Shown here in pieces: positions 12,055 to 24,854 of a stretch of DNA of 64,000 bases. Source of the DNA: Elmis aenea (Eukaryota > Arthropoda > Insecta > Coleoptera > Elmidae); contig OX393579.1 of the NCBI GenBank assembly GCA_947652605.1, positions 49,048,970 to 49,112,969 on the forward strand. Direction: 5' to 3'. How positions within the stretch are numbered: the stretch's first letter is position 1; each line of letters begins with the position of its first letter. Below the pieces are notes generated by a model. The model made no database searches and was not told the origin of the DNA. It was given only the letters and a program-made list of their open reading frames with translations. The position numbers and the translations under genes are program-made.

Positions 12055-13568
12055 TACAGGGTGTCCCAGATTACATTTCCAGCATGGGGATCTCGCTTAT
12101 TATAAGAGATACAGGTTTGTTTAAATTAGATGAATTATTCCTTGGTATGAAAGGAGCCACAATCAATTTTTAAAAGTACAAAATTCGTCGTGCTTCAGAT
12201 GTTATAGCAAAAAATATGAAAATGTCGAATTTCTTTTTTCTTTCATAACTTTTTTGTCTTAATCGTTAGAGCAATTTTATTTGTACTTTCTGAAGGTATT
12301 TTTTAATGGAGAATGTAACTGTCATTTTAGATTTTTTTTAACACCTACCATTTTCGAGATATTACCCTCAATTCCATTTTTTCTTATGGGCCGCGAAGTT
12401 GGCTATGGAATAGTTGAATGTGCTTTTTTTTACTCGTTTAAATGAGATATTACTTGCTATACCTATTTTTATAAACAAGTCACAAAATGAAAAAAAATCG
12501 TATTTTACCCATGACTTATCAAGCTATCTATGAAAATAAAAACAAAAAACAACTAATTAAATGTCAAATGACAGTTACCATTTGTATGCGACATCATTTA
12601 TTAGAATGTATAGTATTGTTGTGTAATTCGATAGTTTTTGTAGCAAATTTGTTTTCATATAATTATGGGCACATTTACAACTAATTAAAAATGTTTAATG
12701 TTGAAATGCTAAATTCTTTACAACAGAAACTGTGCAAAATAGATATTTGTAATTCTTTATGGATTTGTTTTGGATTTTTGGTTGGTTTTTCGAAGAAACC
12801 ATATTCTTTTAAATTTATTTCCAAATTTCTGTAATTACACACTCTTCGTTGCCTTTTCTCAAGATATAGCTCAAGTATATTCGCTCAGCTTCCACAGTTT
12901 TTATGGTAAAGAATGTAGCATCTCAACATGTCAAATTTTTCGCTATTTTTAAATGTAGCCATCATTATAACAATAATTACTACAAAGACTATCGAATTAC
13001 ACAACAATAATATGAAATTCTAATAAATGATACCGCAGACAAATGGCAACTGTCATTTGACATTTAATTAGTTGTTTTTTGTTTTTATTTTCATAGATAG
13101 CTTGATAAGTCATAGGTAAAATACGATTTTTTTCATTTTGTGACTTGTTTATAAAAATAGGTATAGCAAGTAATATCTCATTTTAAAGAGAAAAAAAAAG
13201 CACATTTAACTATTCCATAGCCAATTTCGCGGCCCATAAGAAAAAATGGAATTGGGGGTAATATCTCGAAAATGGTAGGTGTTAAAAAAAATCTAAAATG
13301 ACAGTTACATTCTCCATTAAAAAGTACCTTCAGAAAGTACAAATAAAATTGCTCTAACGATTAAGACAAAAAAGTTATGAAAGAAAAAAGAAATTCGACA
13401 TTTTCATACTTTTTGCTATAACATCTGAAGCACGACGAATTTTGTACTTTTAAAAATTGATTGTGGCTCCTTTCATACCAAGGAATAATTCATCTAATTT
13501 AAACAAACCTGTATCTCTTATAATAAGCGAGATCCCCATGCTGGAAATGTAATCTGGGACACCCTGTA
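12055..13568. repeat. Foldback family D, full copy
   Basis: A 1.5-kb palindromic element, TACAGGGTGTCCCAGATTAC at the left and GTAATCTGGGACACCCTGTA at the right. The arms are about 590 bp each (to about 12650 and from about 12970), and the mirrored blocks are easy to see: CAGCATGGGGATCTCGC, the CTTCAGAAAGTAC block, the GCGGCCCATAAG block and the TAGATAGCTTGATAAG block. No transposase sequence was recognised. The termini place it with the Tc1/mariner-like foldbacks of this window, but no coding parent for D is present here. Confidence 0.85.
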
Positions 13569-14322
13569 TATGGCAAGTGATATCTCATTGGAAAGAGGAA
13601 AAAAGCACATTTAACTATTCCCAAGGCAACTTCGCGGCCCATTACAAAAACTGAAATTAGAGCTAATATCTTGAAAATGACAAGTGATGAAAAACATCTA
13701 AAATAACAGTTACAATCTACATCAAAAAGTACCTTCAGAAAGTACAAATAAATGATTTAATGATTAGGACCAAAAAATTATGAGGAAATAGAAACTTCTG
13801 AGGTAGGTACGAGGAATTTTATACTTTTAAAAATATATTGTAGCTCCTCTAATACTTGAGAATAATTCATCTAATTTAAACAAACCTGTATCTCTTATAA
13901 TAAGCGAGATCCCCATGCTGGAAATGTAATCTGGGACACCCTGTATATGGCAAGTGATATCTCATTGGAAAGAGGAAAAAAGCACATTTAACTATTCCCA
14001 AGGCAACTTCGCGGCCCATTACAAAAACTGAAATTAGAGCTAATATCTTGAAAATGACAAGTGATGAAAAACATCTAAAATAACAGTTACAATCTACATC
14101 AAAAAGTACCTTCAGAAAGTACAAATAAATGATTTAATGATTAGGACCAAAAAATTATGAGGAAATAGAAACTTCTGAGGTAGGTACGAGGAATTTTATA
14201 CTTTTAAAAATATATTGTAGCTCCTCTAATACTTGAGAATAATTCATCTAATTTAAGCAAACCTGTATCTCTTATAATAAGAAAGATCCCCGTGCTGAAA
14301 ATGTTATGTGGGACCCCATGTA
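13483..14322. repeat. Tandem array of the D right arm (377-bp period)
   Basis: The block 13483-13861 recurs at 13860-14238 with a period of 377 bp and no differences that I could see. A third, diverged repeat start follows (14239-14322: AAGAAAGATCCCCGTGCTG, ending GGGACCCCATGTA). Each unit is a version of the D right arm with its terminal CACCCTGTATA. The first unit overlaps the end of the full D copy. The near-perfect identity points to a recent duplication, or to an assembly artefact. Confidence 0.85.
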
Positions 14323-14410
14323 AACTTATTAAAATATTGACAGCTAAAGTTGCTTTAAATAACGAACTCACATAGGATGTCAACATAAATAAAAACAATT
14401 TGGCTTAAGA

Positions 14411-14822
14411 CAGTTTTTCTCAACCTTTTTGTAATCTCCCTTTTCCATATCAAAATTTATTGCCCCCTCCCCCTTTTCTGTATCAATTTTTATTGCGCGG
14501 GGGGCGTTTGTCCTGCCAAAACACTCTTTTTGTTTATATTTCTTAACCGTCTTTTAACTGAGTATATTATTATTAAAATGCGTAGTTCCCTTAGTCCCTT
14601 TTTCTTGCTAATGTAAACTTGAAAATACATTGAAAGTGATAAGGCTCACTAAAAACCTATCATATGTGCAACTGCTGCCATTTTTAGAATGTATTTTATG
14701 TTATTGTATTTTTGTTGTAATAAACAGTTTTTCCTTCGATTTCTACTTGTCTTTGCGCCCCCCTTTGAAATATTTCGCGCACTGTCCCTCCAAGAACGCG
14801 CCTCACAGGCTGAGAATCACAG
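14411..14822. mobile_element. hAT-like MITE
   Basis: The left end CAGTTTTTCTCAACCTTTTT and the complement of the right end (CTGTGATTCTCAGCC) have the typical hAT terminus CAGTG-TTCTCA. Candidate flanking octamers GCTTAAGA and GCTAAAAG match at only 5 positions, so the duplication is weak. The interior has C-rich runs (CCCCCTCCCCC, GCGGGGGGCG) and no transposase. Confidence 0.5.
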
Positions 14823-14895
14823 GCTAAAAGAAAACAATCGCATTTTATTTCAAAGAATATTCTAACGTGGAAAACTAGGTAACAAGTCAGAATTA

Positions 14896-15737
14896 TACAG
14901 GGTGTTTCTTAAATATTGCGAAAAAAATCAGAAGGTGATTCCTTATCAAAAATTAAGGGGGGACTTTTATATGCAATTTTTTCCTTAGACGTCTCCTTTC
15001 GAAGGGGAGCGGTAAAATTAGGTTTTTATTTTATTTCTCAAATTTGAAGTAATCTAGAAGAATTATATTTAGTAGATGTTTTTTACTTATTAAAAGGTTT
15101 CCCATAGTAATATTTTCAATCATCTCCCACCTTCACAAGGGGCTGAAAAGTGACCCCTGTTGGTTTTTAAATCAGAACTTTTTGGTGGGTGAAAATTTTG
15201 CAATTTAAAATAATTTTTTTGAAATCTTGATTTATTTGGAAGCTATTTTTATTCTTTAGTTTTTCCTGAAAAACCTAGTTTTTGAGTAAAGAATAAAATA
15301 AGTAAACATGCACCATTAAATATTCCAATATAAAACGATTCATTTTGGTGGTTACCATGGTTTGTTTATGTTCATAGTGGGTAGAATTGACAGACGTTTT
15401 CGTGTTGTCACTTCGTAAACTTCAAAATGAATAACATTATGTCAATTCTATCCAATATGAACATAAACAAACCATGGTAACCACCAAAATGAGTTGATTG
15501 AAAATATTACTATGGGAAACCTTTCAATAAGTGCAAACCATCTACCAAATATCATTCTCCTACATTTATCCAAATGAGAGAAATAAAATAAAAACCTAAT
15601 TTTACCGCTCCCCTTTACGGGGTTTAACTCCGAAAGGAGACGTCTAAGGAAAAAATTGTATATAAAAGCCCCCCTTAATTTTAAATAAGTAATCACCTCC
15701 TGAATTTTTTCGCAATATTTAATAAACAACCTGTGTA
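14896..15737. repeat. Foldback family A, copy 2
   Basis: Begins TACAGGGTGTTTCTTAAATA and ends in a degenerate ACAACCTGTGTA. The two arms, about 400 bp each, mirror the blocks CCTTATCAAAAATTAAGGGG, GACGTCTCCTTTCG, GGTTACCATGGTTTG and the TCTACCAAATATCATT block. The 93-codon ORF in the right arm is arm sequence shared with other copies and not a separate gene. Confidence 0.85.
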
Positions 15738-17149
15738 CATTGTGAAAAATTTGGTAAAAATTGTAAATCGTGTAAAACTGATAATATCTTATTTATAAAA
15801 CTTACTGAAAAACAGTTTTGTAGCTATGTTTTCGCAAATTATAGAGATGGATGAAGCTTATAGTTTCACAAATTTATTCCATTTATAAACCTTTATAAAT
15901 ATACCAGAAGACGTAATGGGAATGGACTCCTAATAAAATAAATATTAATTTAAGTAAAGGATTTCCTCTTCTTCAAATATAAAATATCAAATAGTGAAGT
16001 TTATTACTTTTTTCGTTTTGGCGGAACACTTTTATAAAACAAGACTCACACAAAAATATTCTTTACGTTAAAAGTTAAAGATTGGTTTACCCATTGAACA
16101 ATTTTACATTTAATACCGATAATTGACATTCAAAATGTTACACATGATTCATAACAAAATATTCAGTAACTCATGTCTTAATCTTAACTAATTTTTGCTA
16201 TATTGACCTAAATAGAGTGTTAGTCAGCTAATATTCCGTCAAGTAGTTCAAGAAAACCCAAAAATTGGCCACCAAACGCTGCTACACTGGATTAACATGC
16301 TTTTAATTATCATAAATTACTTTATTAGAACATAAACCTTAACAACTGTAATAATTTAGAACAGACACTTCCAAATTTAATCAGTTTAGAAATAAATTTC
16401 GAGATCCTGAAATCGTTTCTGGCAAGGTTTTGAATAAATCAACAAGAAGAGAAAGTGGTTGCATCAATAAACACCGTGTTGAGGGTAAACAAATTGGCCT
16501 TGAACTAGTTAAATATTTAAATATGGGCCTGACAAAATATTCTTTTCGACGTTTACATTATTATCTCTATGACGTGCAATATTTTTATGTAAATTTGATA
16601 ACCAGCAAAGACTTGTAAATATTGTTTAAGGTATTAATAAGAAAAAACATGAATTCAAAAACAAATCTGACAAGTTAAGTTTTAAGGTAATGTAATAACA
16701 AAAATCAAACAGATTTTTTTAAGGTTATCTAGAACCTTACAAGCTTAAAATCCTTACAAATTTAAAATCATGCAAGTTTTCTCAATTCATATTTTGCAAC
16801 ATTTTAGTAACAGTTTTTGAAATTTTTCTAAGATTTACTTTGTAGCGATAGAACCAGTATTTTTATAAATAATGATTTTATTTCTTACACTAAAAAATTA
16901 CAGATTTTAAATTTGTAAGGGACAAATTTATTAGATTCTGATACATTTTTTGTGCCTTTTGAAAAATCTTCAATTCCACTTAATTCCAGGCAATTTTGTC
17001 GGTCGTGTTTACTATAACAAGTAAATAAATAAACATCCCATAAAACATTGGTGTTATTAAATAAAAGATATGAGTTTTTCATTAAAGTGTCACATTAAAC
17101 TGTTTTATTAAAAATATTTGGAATTATATATAAAAAACAAAAACAGGTG
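15738..17149. other. Interval without recognised feature
   Basis: AT-rich; short ORFs only, none recognised. Confidence 0.35.
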
Positions 17150-17162
17150 AACCGATGCGATG

Positions 17163-18354
17163 CAGGGCCAGCGCAGCGCAAGGGTATCTGGCGCCCCTAG
17201 GCAAAGAAAATTTGGGCGCCCACATATATTGTCTAATTGTGCGTATGTGTCTATATACAGGGTGGTTCGTAAATATTGCGAAAATTATTCAGGTAGTAAT
17301 TCTATATCAAAAATTAAGTGAGGGCTTTCATATAATTTTTTTTTCGTAAAACGTCTTCTTCGGAGTTACACCCCTATTAAGGGGGTAAAAGTAGGTTTTA
17401 ATTTTATTTCTCAAATTTGGATAAATGTAGAAAAATGACGTTCGGTAGATGTTTTTTACTTATCAGTTATCAAACGATTTTCCACAGTAATATTATCAAT
17501 GGTCTCCCACCTTCACAAGTGGCTGAAAAATGCTACCCCTGTTAGTTTTTTATCACAACTTTTTGGAGAGTAGAAATTTTGCAATTTAAACATTTTTGTT
17601 AAAGTTTTATTTACTTAGAACTTTTCTTTTTTTTCCCGCAAAACCTACAGTTTCGAGTAAAAAATTAAATAAGTGAACATGCACAACATTAAATATTCTT
17701 AAATAAAATAATTCATTTTGGTGGTTACCATGATTTGTACATATTGAGTAAAAGTCACAGGTGTTTTCGTGTTTATTTGTTGGCGCATGTCCACTTATTT
17801 TATTTTTTACTCAGAAACTATAGGTTTTGCAGGGAAATTTAAAAAATAAAAAAGGTTTTAAATAAATCGCTCTTTCAAAGAATTTTTTAAATAGCAAAAT
17901 TTTAAACCTTCAAAAAGTTCTAATAAAAAAACCAACAGGGGTTGCACTTTTCAGTCCCCTGTGAAGGTGGGAGATGATTAAAAATATTACTATGCGATAA
18001 CTTTTATTAGGAAAAAACATTTACCAAATTAATGTTATTCTCATACATTTCTCCAAATTTAAGAAATAAATTAAAAACCTACTTTTACCGCTCCCTTTAG
18101 GGGTTGTAACTCCGAAAGAAGACGTTTTCGGAAAACATTTGATAAAAAAGACCTTAATGTTCGATATGATAGGAATTACTTTCCGAAGTTTTTCGCAATA
18201 TTTATAAAAGTATTACACCATCATGAACAGTTTAGTTTTTTGTATTAAATAAGGTAATACAGTATACATGTCATATAAATTTCACCCTTTTTATAAGAAA
18301 ATCTGGCGCCCCTAGGCAATTGCCTAGACTCGCCTAATAGTAAAACCGGCCCTG
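17163..18354. mobile_element. hAT-like element interrupted by family A
   Basis: The left end CAGGGCCAGCGCAGCGC and the complement of the right end (CAGGGCCGGTTTTAC) form hAT-style termini. Both inner sides carry TCTGGCGCCCCTAGGCAA. The octamer AACCGATG (17150-17157), followed by an extra CGATG, is matched by AACCAATG at 18355-18362, suggesting an 8-bp duplication with a slippage on the left. The A copy at 17256 splits it. Confidence 0.6.
17256..18212. repeat. Foldback family A, copy 3 (nested in hAT)
   Basis: Begins TACAGGGTGGTTCGTAAATA with the same arm blocks as the other A copies (TTATCAAAAATTAAG, CGGAGTTACACCCC, CATTTTGGTGGTTACCATG). The end is degenerate near 18210. It sits inside the hAT-like element at 17163-18354, so it inserted later. 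Confidence 0.75.
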
Positions 18355-18362
18355 AACCAATG

Positions 18363-19930
18363 CCATTTTGGATATGTCAGTATTTTAATCTGAAGATGAT
18401 TATTTCAATTCCAGATGCAGTAAAATGTGATTTTCAAATATGTTTGATAAACATTTAACAATCAAGTAATAATTTTAAAATCCAATAATATATCAAATCC
18501 CTACAAGCTTACATTTTTAAATTTTGCATTTTTAACATTTTATTTTTAAACCATTGTTGGTATATTTTAAAAGCGAAAAGAAACAATCACAGTATACAAT
18601 ATTTTATAAATACACTTACCTGTTTATCCTAATTACATAAACTATGTAATTTACGCTATAAAGAAGTGTATTTTCGGATGTTGTGTGACCAAATTGCCTT
18701 TAATACACCATATTAAATGCAATTATTGTTGTCATGATCGGCTGACTGTAGTTCAAAGCAAGTCGTAAAATGCGAAATGGCAAATGAATCACGCGAATTA
18801 AGAAAGTGTTAAGTAAAGGAATGACTTTTTTTATTGATATATTTTGTTGTAGCAGTTATCAAACTCACCAATTTTTCTGACAGGGTAACTTTACTTTTTT
18901 TTTTTAACGTCAAACGTCTCCCAAAACATTACATTTTCCTGATCACATACGCTCTTAAATCCTGGATTTAGCTGCAATAAAAATATGTCGAAGTTTTAAT
19001 TGTTAGAAACTCCGCAACGTCTACTAAAATCGACAATAGCAGTGCAGAAATTCATTGCCCCATTCAGTTCATCAGAGTTGCATAAAGCAGATAGTATTCG
19101 CTACAGACAGATCTTATATAAGGATAATAACTGTCTAGCTGTAGCTAGTTGATGATGTACTTTCTTGCAGCGGTTATTCCCACAAATTCAATTCATTTTC
19201 TACTTTTATTCGACTTACGCAATGACAGATGATGGAGCAATAACCACTTTGTATTAAAACATGCACTTTCATTGCGCTTATGCAGGCATCACGATGGCAT
19301 TGTTTTATTTCATACGATTTAACGCAACTTATCACAACAATAATTACAATTTATGGGATCTTTTATGACTTCCTTGATTAGTTCTGTTGTTGGTCAACCA
19401 AATAAACGTGAATTTGTAATAATAATCGGTGTGTGGCTTTCTTCTTCTCATAATTCTAAACGCACGGTCTAATTATACATTAATGAGTCTGGCTTGGTGT
19501 TTGTGTTTAATATTTCATGTGAAAGAATTTCAACTCATTTGTAAATGGAGCAGGGCGTATCACTAGTAAAAACTTCTTTGCAATTATTTAAAACTATAAT
19601 TAAACTATCATACAATAGGCTGGAAGTGATTCTAATTTTTATTAGATGATTTAAAAAACCTTTCGTGAGATTTCTCGTTGTTTATTATATGTTTGTGTGT
19701 TCTGGTCTTGAGCTTGATAAATGCTTTAATTAGAAAAGTGATTTTATAAGAAAAAGAAAGGGATTTCTACGCGAAACTGTCCTTTTTTCAACTCCTGCAG
19801 GTATTATATAGACATTTTTTGATGAGCCAAGGGGCTTTTAAAACAGTTATTCGTTTGCAGTTTTAATTTTCAAATACAATAAAAAGTTAAAAAGAAAGTT
19901 ATTTATTCAGGATTTGAACGTTAAACGTGT
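18363..19930. other. Interval without gene; possible single-copy DNA
   Basis: I saw no repeat termini here. The sequence is less monotonous than its surroundings (19060-19500 has mixed-composition stretches with TTTATGAC and ATTAAT-like strings), so it may be host non-coding DNA. Nothing identifies a gene. Confidence 0.3.
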
Positions 19931-20514
19931 ATATGTCGTAAGCATAATGTGAAATACTCACACATTTTATAAAAAGTCGGCAAAATTGTTTTTAATTTTT
20001 TTTTTTTTAACAGCAATCTGAATTTTTACATCCTATAAGCTATTTTGATGGCATGGAATCTATTTAGCAAGATCCTCTAATGTTTTGATGAGGTCTTCCT
20101 CTTTCACCTCATCGCAGGTCGATTGGCCAGCGTCTTTTCAGTCTTCTGGTGTTCGGGTTTTGCAAAAGCGGAGGGAGGAGCGGATTGGCATGGAGTTCCA
20201 ACCTATCATAGTGTCTGTTACCTATTCTTTTGATTGTGTCTAGGATAAACATTGTTTTTAATGAAAACAAACCTATTAGCTTCAATATTCATAATTTATT
20301 TTTTAAAAACTTTAACCAACCTTTAACCTGACTCTATTACTGACCAAATGAATAAGGGTCAAGTTAAAGGTTGGTTAAAGCTTTTTTTTTATTACCTATA
20401 TCAAACGTATGAGGTAAAGAGAAAGTCATAATTTGCTCGTTTTGACGGCTTTTTACAAAATATATAGGCATTTTATAAAATTCCGGATTTCACATAATTA
20501 TGCTTACGACATAT
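19931..20514. repeat. Foldback MITE N
   Basis: ATATGTCGTAAGCATAATGT at the left is mirrored by ATAATTATGCTTACGACATAT at the right (read as two blocks of the complement), followed inward by a mirrored GCATTTTATAAAA / AAAAAGTCGGCAAA block. The palindromic core M1 lies in the centre. No coding sequence. Confidence 0.6.
20308..20382. repeat. Palindromic core M1
   Basis: AACTTTAACCAACCTTTAACC is followed by a short loop and its complement GGTTAAAG with GTTGGTTAAAGCT. A related core, including GACCAAATG or GTCA(A/G)GTTAA, occurs at 32799-32881 and 52738-52776 inside two other, differently ended MITEs. Confidence 0.55.
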
Positions 20515-20535
20515 TTGCTAACTTAACTATCCTTC

Positions 20536-20920
20536 TACAGTTCTGGGCAAAAGTGTGTAAAGAGGCAAATATCTAGAATGCTATTAAAGATATTACAATG
20601 AAATTTATTATCTGACCATTATTGTATGTACCGGATTTGATACGAGTGTTGAGGTTGCAACATGACTTCCGGTTCAACCGGAAACCGACAAAATTTTGAA
20701 CGTTCAAAATGGAACGCTCTGTATTTTTTTATATTTATGGATTTCGTTTGGTTCGAATTAAAACTTGAGTTCGTTTTCGGTTGATCTGCAAGTCGTTTAC
20801 AACCCCAATACTCTCATGGAATACGGGACATACAATAATGGTCATATACTAAATTTCATTGTAACATCTTCAACAGTGTTCTAGATATTTGTATACTTCC
20901 ATACTTTGCCCAGCACTGTA
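20536..20920. repeat. Foldback MITE I
   Basis: A 385-bp element, TACAGTTCTGGGCAAAAGTG at the left and its approximate complement at the right (TTTGCCCAGCACTGTA). The arms mirror AAATATCTAGAA, ATTACAATGAAATTTA and ATAATGGTCATA-type blocks. The centre has CCGGTTCAACCGG. Half of this family recurs at 6800-7113. Confidence 0.75.
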
Positions 20921-22377
20921 TATCTAAGGGGTTTTCGAAATTGCCATGTTTTTTTATGTTGAAAAACACCCTGACGTCAAGTATTGAAGTATGACATCTA
21001 AAAAATAAAATGGAACATGAAATAAAACAATAGATTAAACATGAATTATTTTTTTATTGACTAACGCGCTGATTCCAAGATTCTTTTAATAATGTACAAT
21101 AAAATCACGTTTCTAAACTAGAAATACAAACATTGTATTGAAAGCCTGCTATATTTTTGAAAAATTTGTTTAAATAAATCATTATGTCAGGAAATTCAAT
21201 ATAGTCATTCCAGAAGTTCTGATCTCTTTAAAATGTAATTTTATTCGTTAAACTATCACAACATTTATTTACTTTAAGACAATACATAAGTTTATGTGCG
21301 TCTAAAAATTGTGTTTTATGGTGTAAACTAAATAAAAAAGGGTTGTTAAAAGTCGTGAGAAGTTACACACAATTATAGAACCAACAAGCTCAAATAAGAG
21401 TGTGAATGAAGACTTACACAACACGGCACAAATTGCTAATCGTATTAAAAGGGGAGTTTCCGATAATCAGTAATCCGTCTTTTAAACACAGGGATAAAAA
21501 TACGCTGCTAAGCGGGCAAGGATTAGGAGGTATTAGATGGAAAGAGTACTAATAAAGATGTTCAATACACGAGAAATAAAATATTTGTTCGGTAGTACGT
21601 TAGCAGGACGTAACAAGAACGTAAATGTGCAAAAAATAAAATAAAATTAACACCAAGGACGAAACGGTAAATATTCTAATGAACTTGTACATTTAAATAT
21701 ACAACATTGTAGAAAAAACACCAGAAAAATGTGTTTAGTCTGAATAGCTAATGTTGAATTAGTTACAAAAACACTATGAATAGGCAATGCGATTGCTGAA
21801 TAGGTGATAAGAATTTTAACAGGTAGAAAAGAGTGAATTGAGTTCCAGCATGGGGATCTCGTTTATTATAAGAGCTAGAACATGGGTTAAATTTTACAAC
21901 TTCGCCGCTAAATTTTATGCTTAATAATAATTCATGAAAACTAATTTTATTTGGAAAAGTAACTTCCACTTTTTTTTAATTTTGAAAATTTTAGGGATTC
22001 GTAAAACCTTCCTTAGAGCAAGTTTATTGGCAATCGCGAAAGGCATTGCCAAAAACAACACATTTCTCAACTTAACATCAAAACTTAAAACACTAAAAAA
22101 ATCCAATACATATGTTAATCAATTTGTTATATGCATGGAAAAGGAATTTGAATTTTTAACCAAAAATTCTTGTTATTCTAAAGTAATTTTATAAATAAAT
22201 TTTCTGTATTTTTAACCTTTCTGTTACAAATTTAATAAATCTGTATTCAATTAAGTTGCAGTTTCAAAAATAAAAGGTATTAGCTAAGAAAATTACAACT
22301 AAACATTATTCTATACATTTTTATTTTTTATTTTTTATATTTTACTTTTTATTTTTTGTTTTTTATTTGTTATTATG
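20921..22377. other. Interval with one D-terminus fragment
   Basis: At 21843-21876 there is a CCAGCATGGGGATCTCG string identical in style to the D terminus. At 22310-22376 the plus strand is a low-complexity TTTTTATT run. No gene was recognised. Confidence 0.4.
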
Positions 22378-22810
22378 TACCGGGTGGTCCACTTTTTAGT
22401 AGCAGGACTTTAATAGTCGATAGAAAAACTTATTTTAAAGCGAATATTCCATATTAACGTGGGTCCAAAAACGCTTCATTTTAAAGATACTGGGTGTTGA
22501 AATTGTCGAAAACATATCGATAATGTTTAAATGTTTCTCAACCAGTAGACCAAATTTGCTATGCAGCAACACCTTACAGGTTACCACAATCGGTGAAAAT
22601 TTCAAGTCCCACAAGCAACCAGTGGCGGAGTTGTGGGGGTTCAGTTTGAATAAATTTTATAAAAAACTAGTACGTACCTGTTTAAAATCAAACTCGAACT
22701 TGTTTTTGGGTAGAGCATTTTATTCTAAACAAAAAGTATCTCTTGAGTTTTTTTCGTATCTGCGACTGTTGGGGCGGAATTCGATTTATTTTATTATTTT
22801 CGCGAAAAAT
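22378..22810. repeat. Repeat family E, copy 1
   Basis: Starts TACCGGGTGGTCCACTTTTT. The block runs through GGTGAAAATTTCAAG, GGCGGAGTTGTGGGGGTTCAG and GTAGAGCATTTTATTC. Copy 2 is the inverted counterpart at 27045-27471. Both show a similar ORF-like reading frame, but the frame breaks and the proteins are unfamiliar, so I do not treat it as a gene. The right boundary is approximate. Confidence 0.7.
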
Positions 22811-23744
22811 TCTCATAAAGCGACAAGAGACAATTTAGTTATATAAAATTGGCATAACGGGGGTAATGTTAAAAAATGGCGAGGTGAGAGAATTTTGCCA
22901 CTATAATGAGGGTCTGCAGCACAAGTTTTATTAAATCGTTTGTCGATTTATGAAATAGTGTGTAAAAAGTCGTATTCCCGGTATTACATTGGATTCAAAA
23001 CAGTTTTGTAGGTAAATAGTGAAATTTCCGTGAAAGCTATAACGCTAACAAGAAAAGTTCGTGTTGTTCAAGGTAATATATTCAAATATTGATGCTGAAA
23101 TTAGATAAATCATCGGTACATCTTCGCTTTTCATAAAAAATCTGTCATAATTTTGTCTACAAACACAACATGAAAACGTGTAAATTTTTCAACATTCGAA
23201 GTACATAATTTACATATCGTGGACTCTTGATGAAGTTTCATGTCCTGCGGGTCCGCACATGCAGGGAATAATCAAGTAAAAAAAAATTAAACGACGATAA
23301 TTAGGTACTAAATGAGAGGATTAATCATAGCCGTACTTCCTTCACAATACGTGCTAACGTCTAATCAAACAATTTTTTTTATTACCTACGTTTAGCGTCG
23401 TGTTCTGTGATGAATAGAAATTATTTTTTGTTGTTAAATACGTTTTAACACAACCTATATGGAATAGACAGTATAAATTTCTTCTGTAAATGATTGCTTT
23501 ATGAGTTGATGAGTTAAAATAATTTATTGCTTAAAAACGTATGGAAGTGATTCATAATAATTGTTTCAATCGTCAATAAAATTTCGAAATTATTTTGATT
23601 AACGTTAAACATGCTTCACACAATTAAAAACCTCCCGTTTTAGTCGACTTGGTGTATGTACCTGGACAACATTTTTGTGTCCGTCTTATCATAAGTTTCG
23701 TGTTATTCGACACTTAGTCGTTTTCTTGCCATTAGGGAAAATTT

Positions 23745-23840
23745 TTGTGGTGTTAATTCCTAAAAGAATAACACCAAACAATAGATAAATTGAGAACGCA
23801 GATAAATTCTTTCGATATAAGTAGCAAAATTCACCGAATT
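23745..23840. repeat. Repeat T, copy 1
   Basis: GTGGTGTTAATTCCTAAAAG with AATAACACCAAACA contains a hairpin (GTGTTA...TAACAC). It is followed by CAGATAAATTCTTTCGATAT and a TAGCAAAA block also seen in copy 2 at 24236. The nature of the repeat is unknown. Confidence 0.5.
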
Positions 23841-24235
23841 AAAGACATTTGTTTTGGTTATGCAATAACTTAAGCAATTTGTCTAGCTTTTTCATGAAAA
23901 TGTGTTAATCATTGAATAGTTTAAATCTAAAGCAAGGCAAATTTAATACAATTATTTTAATAGTAGATTCACTAAATTCACAATTATTTGTTTACGGAAA
24001 TAAAATTGACCAAGTATTAATCCTGTTCCAAAAATGTCAGAATTGGACACATAATCTAAGACAAATAAAAACTAATTTGTTTTTTAAAAAAATATGCCAA
24101 GTTTTAAGTGGATACAGTTCCTTTAACTAAGCATTTTTAAGTAAGTACTTAAGACTAAAATTTTATGATTTTTTTCATTTTTATATGTTTAGTAGTCATG
24201 CTTTTTTTCGTATGTTTTTACCTTAAAATTCAGAG

Positions 24236-24342
24236 TTGTGGCGTGTTAATTTCTAAAAGAATAACACCGAACATTAGATCAATTGCAAATAACAAAAAAC
24301 ACAGACAATTTCTGTCGATGTTAATAGCAAAAGGTCACACTA
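24236..24342. repeat. Repeat T, copy 2
   Basis: GTGGCGTGTTAATTTCTAAA with AGAATAACACCGAACATTAG keeps the same GTGTTA/TAACAC hairpin and downstream TTTCTGTCGATGTTAATAGC, parallel to copy 1 about 490 bp away. Confidence 0.55.
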
Positions 24343-24407
24343 TGAGGCCAATATTCAGGAAAATCTCTTAAAATCTGTATAATAACATTTTTTTCGATGC
24401 ATTAGAC

Positions 24408-24854
24408 CAGTGGTTCTCACGCATGCGAATAAACCAGTTCATGAATTGGTTTTAAATCGCTTGTTGGAAAAAACCTATATTATATTTATGCGAAGCTGGG
24501 TTTTCGGCGATGGCTGTGATAAAAAGCAAATAGGTACCTTGCGAAAATCAACGTGGAACAGGAGATGGAGATAGTTGTATTCAATTTGATTTCGAGTTTT
24601 AAAAAGATGTGTAGTAAACAACAGGCTCATCCATCTCACTAGTTATTCTCATCAGTAAATTGTTTGTGGTTTTTGTGATATTTGTTGTTGAAACTTTTCA
24701 AATAAAATATTGCTGGTCCTTTACGATTTTATTGATTCAAGTGTAAAAAGTATATAACTTACTTTGAATTGAATAAATTATGGTTGTCCTTGAGGCGTCG
24801 TGGAAAAATTTTGAAACATTGTGCGCCTGAACCGAAAAAGTTTGGAAACCACTA
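24408..24854. mobile_element. hAT element remnant with perfect 8-bp duplication
   Basis: The left terminus CAGTGGTTCTCACGC and the complement of the right terminus (TAGTGGTTTCCAAAC) are hAT-type. The octamer CATTAGAC lies immediately outside both ends (24400-24407 and 24855-24862) without a mismatch. The element is only 447 bp but keeps the C-terminal part of a hAT transposase, so it is an internally deleted coding element. Confidence 0.85.
24484..24641 (+). pseudogene. hAT transposase C-terminus, broken
   Basis: The plus strand reads YLCEAGFSAMAVIKSK before an in-frame stop. After a frameshift, a stretch resembling NVEQEM and then KKMCSKQQAHPSH ends at a stop at 24641. This is the typical C-terminal dimerisation-region end of hAT transposases of the type annotated as SCAN-domain/ZBED-like proteins in animals (established family knowledge). 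The catalytic parts are deleted; only the last 50 or so codons remain. It is flanked by hAT termini, which agrees with the assignment. Non-functional. Confidence 0.75.
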
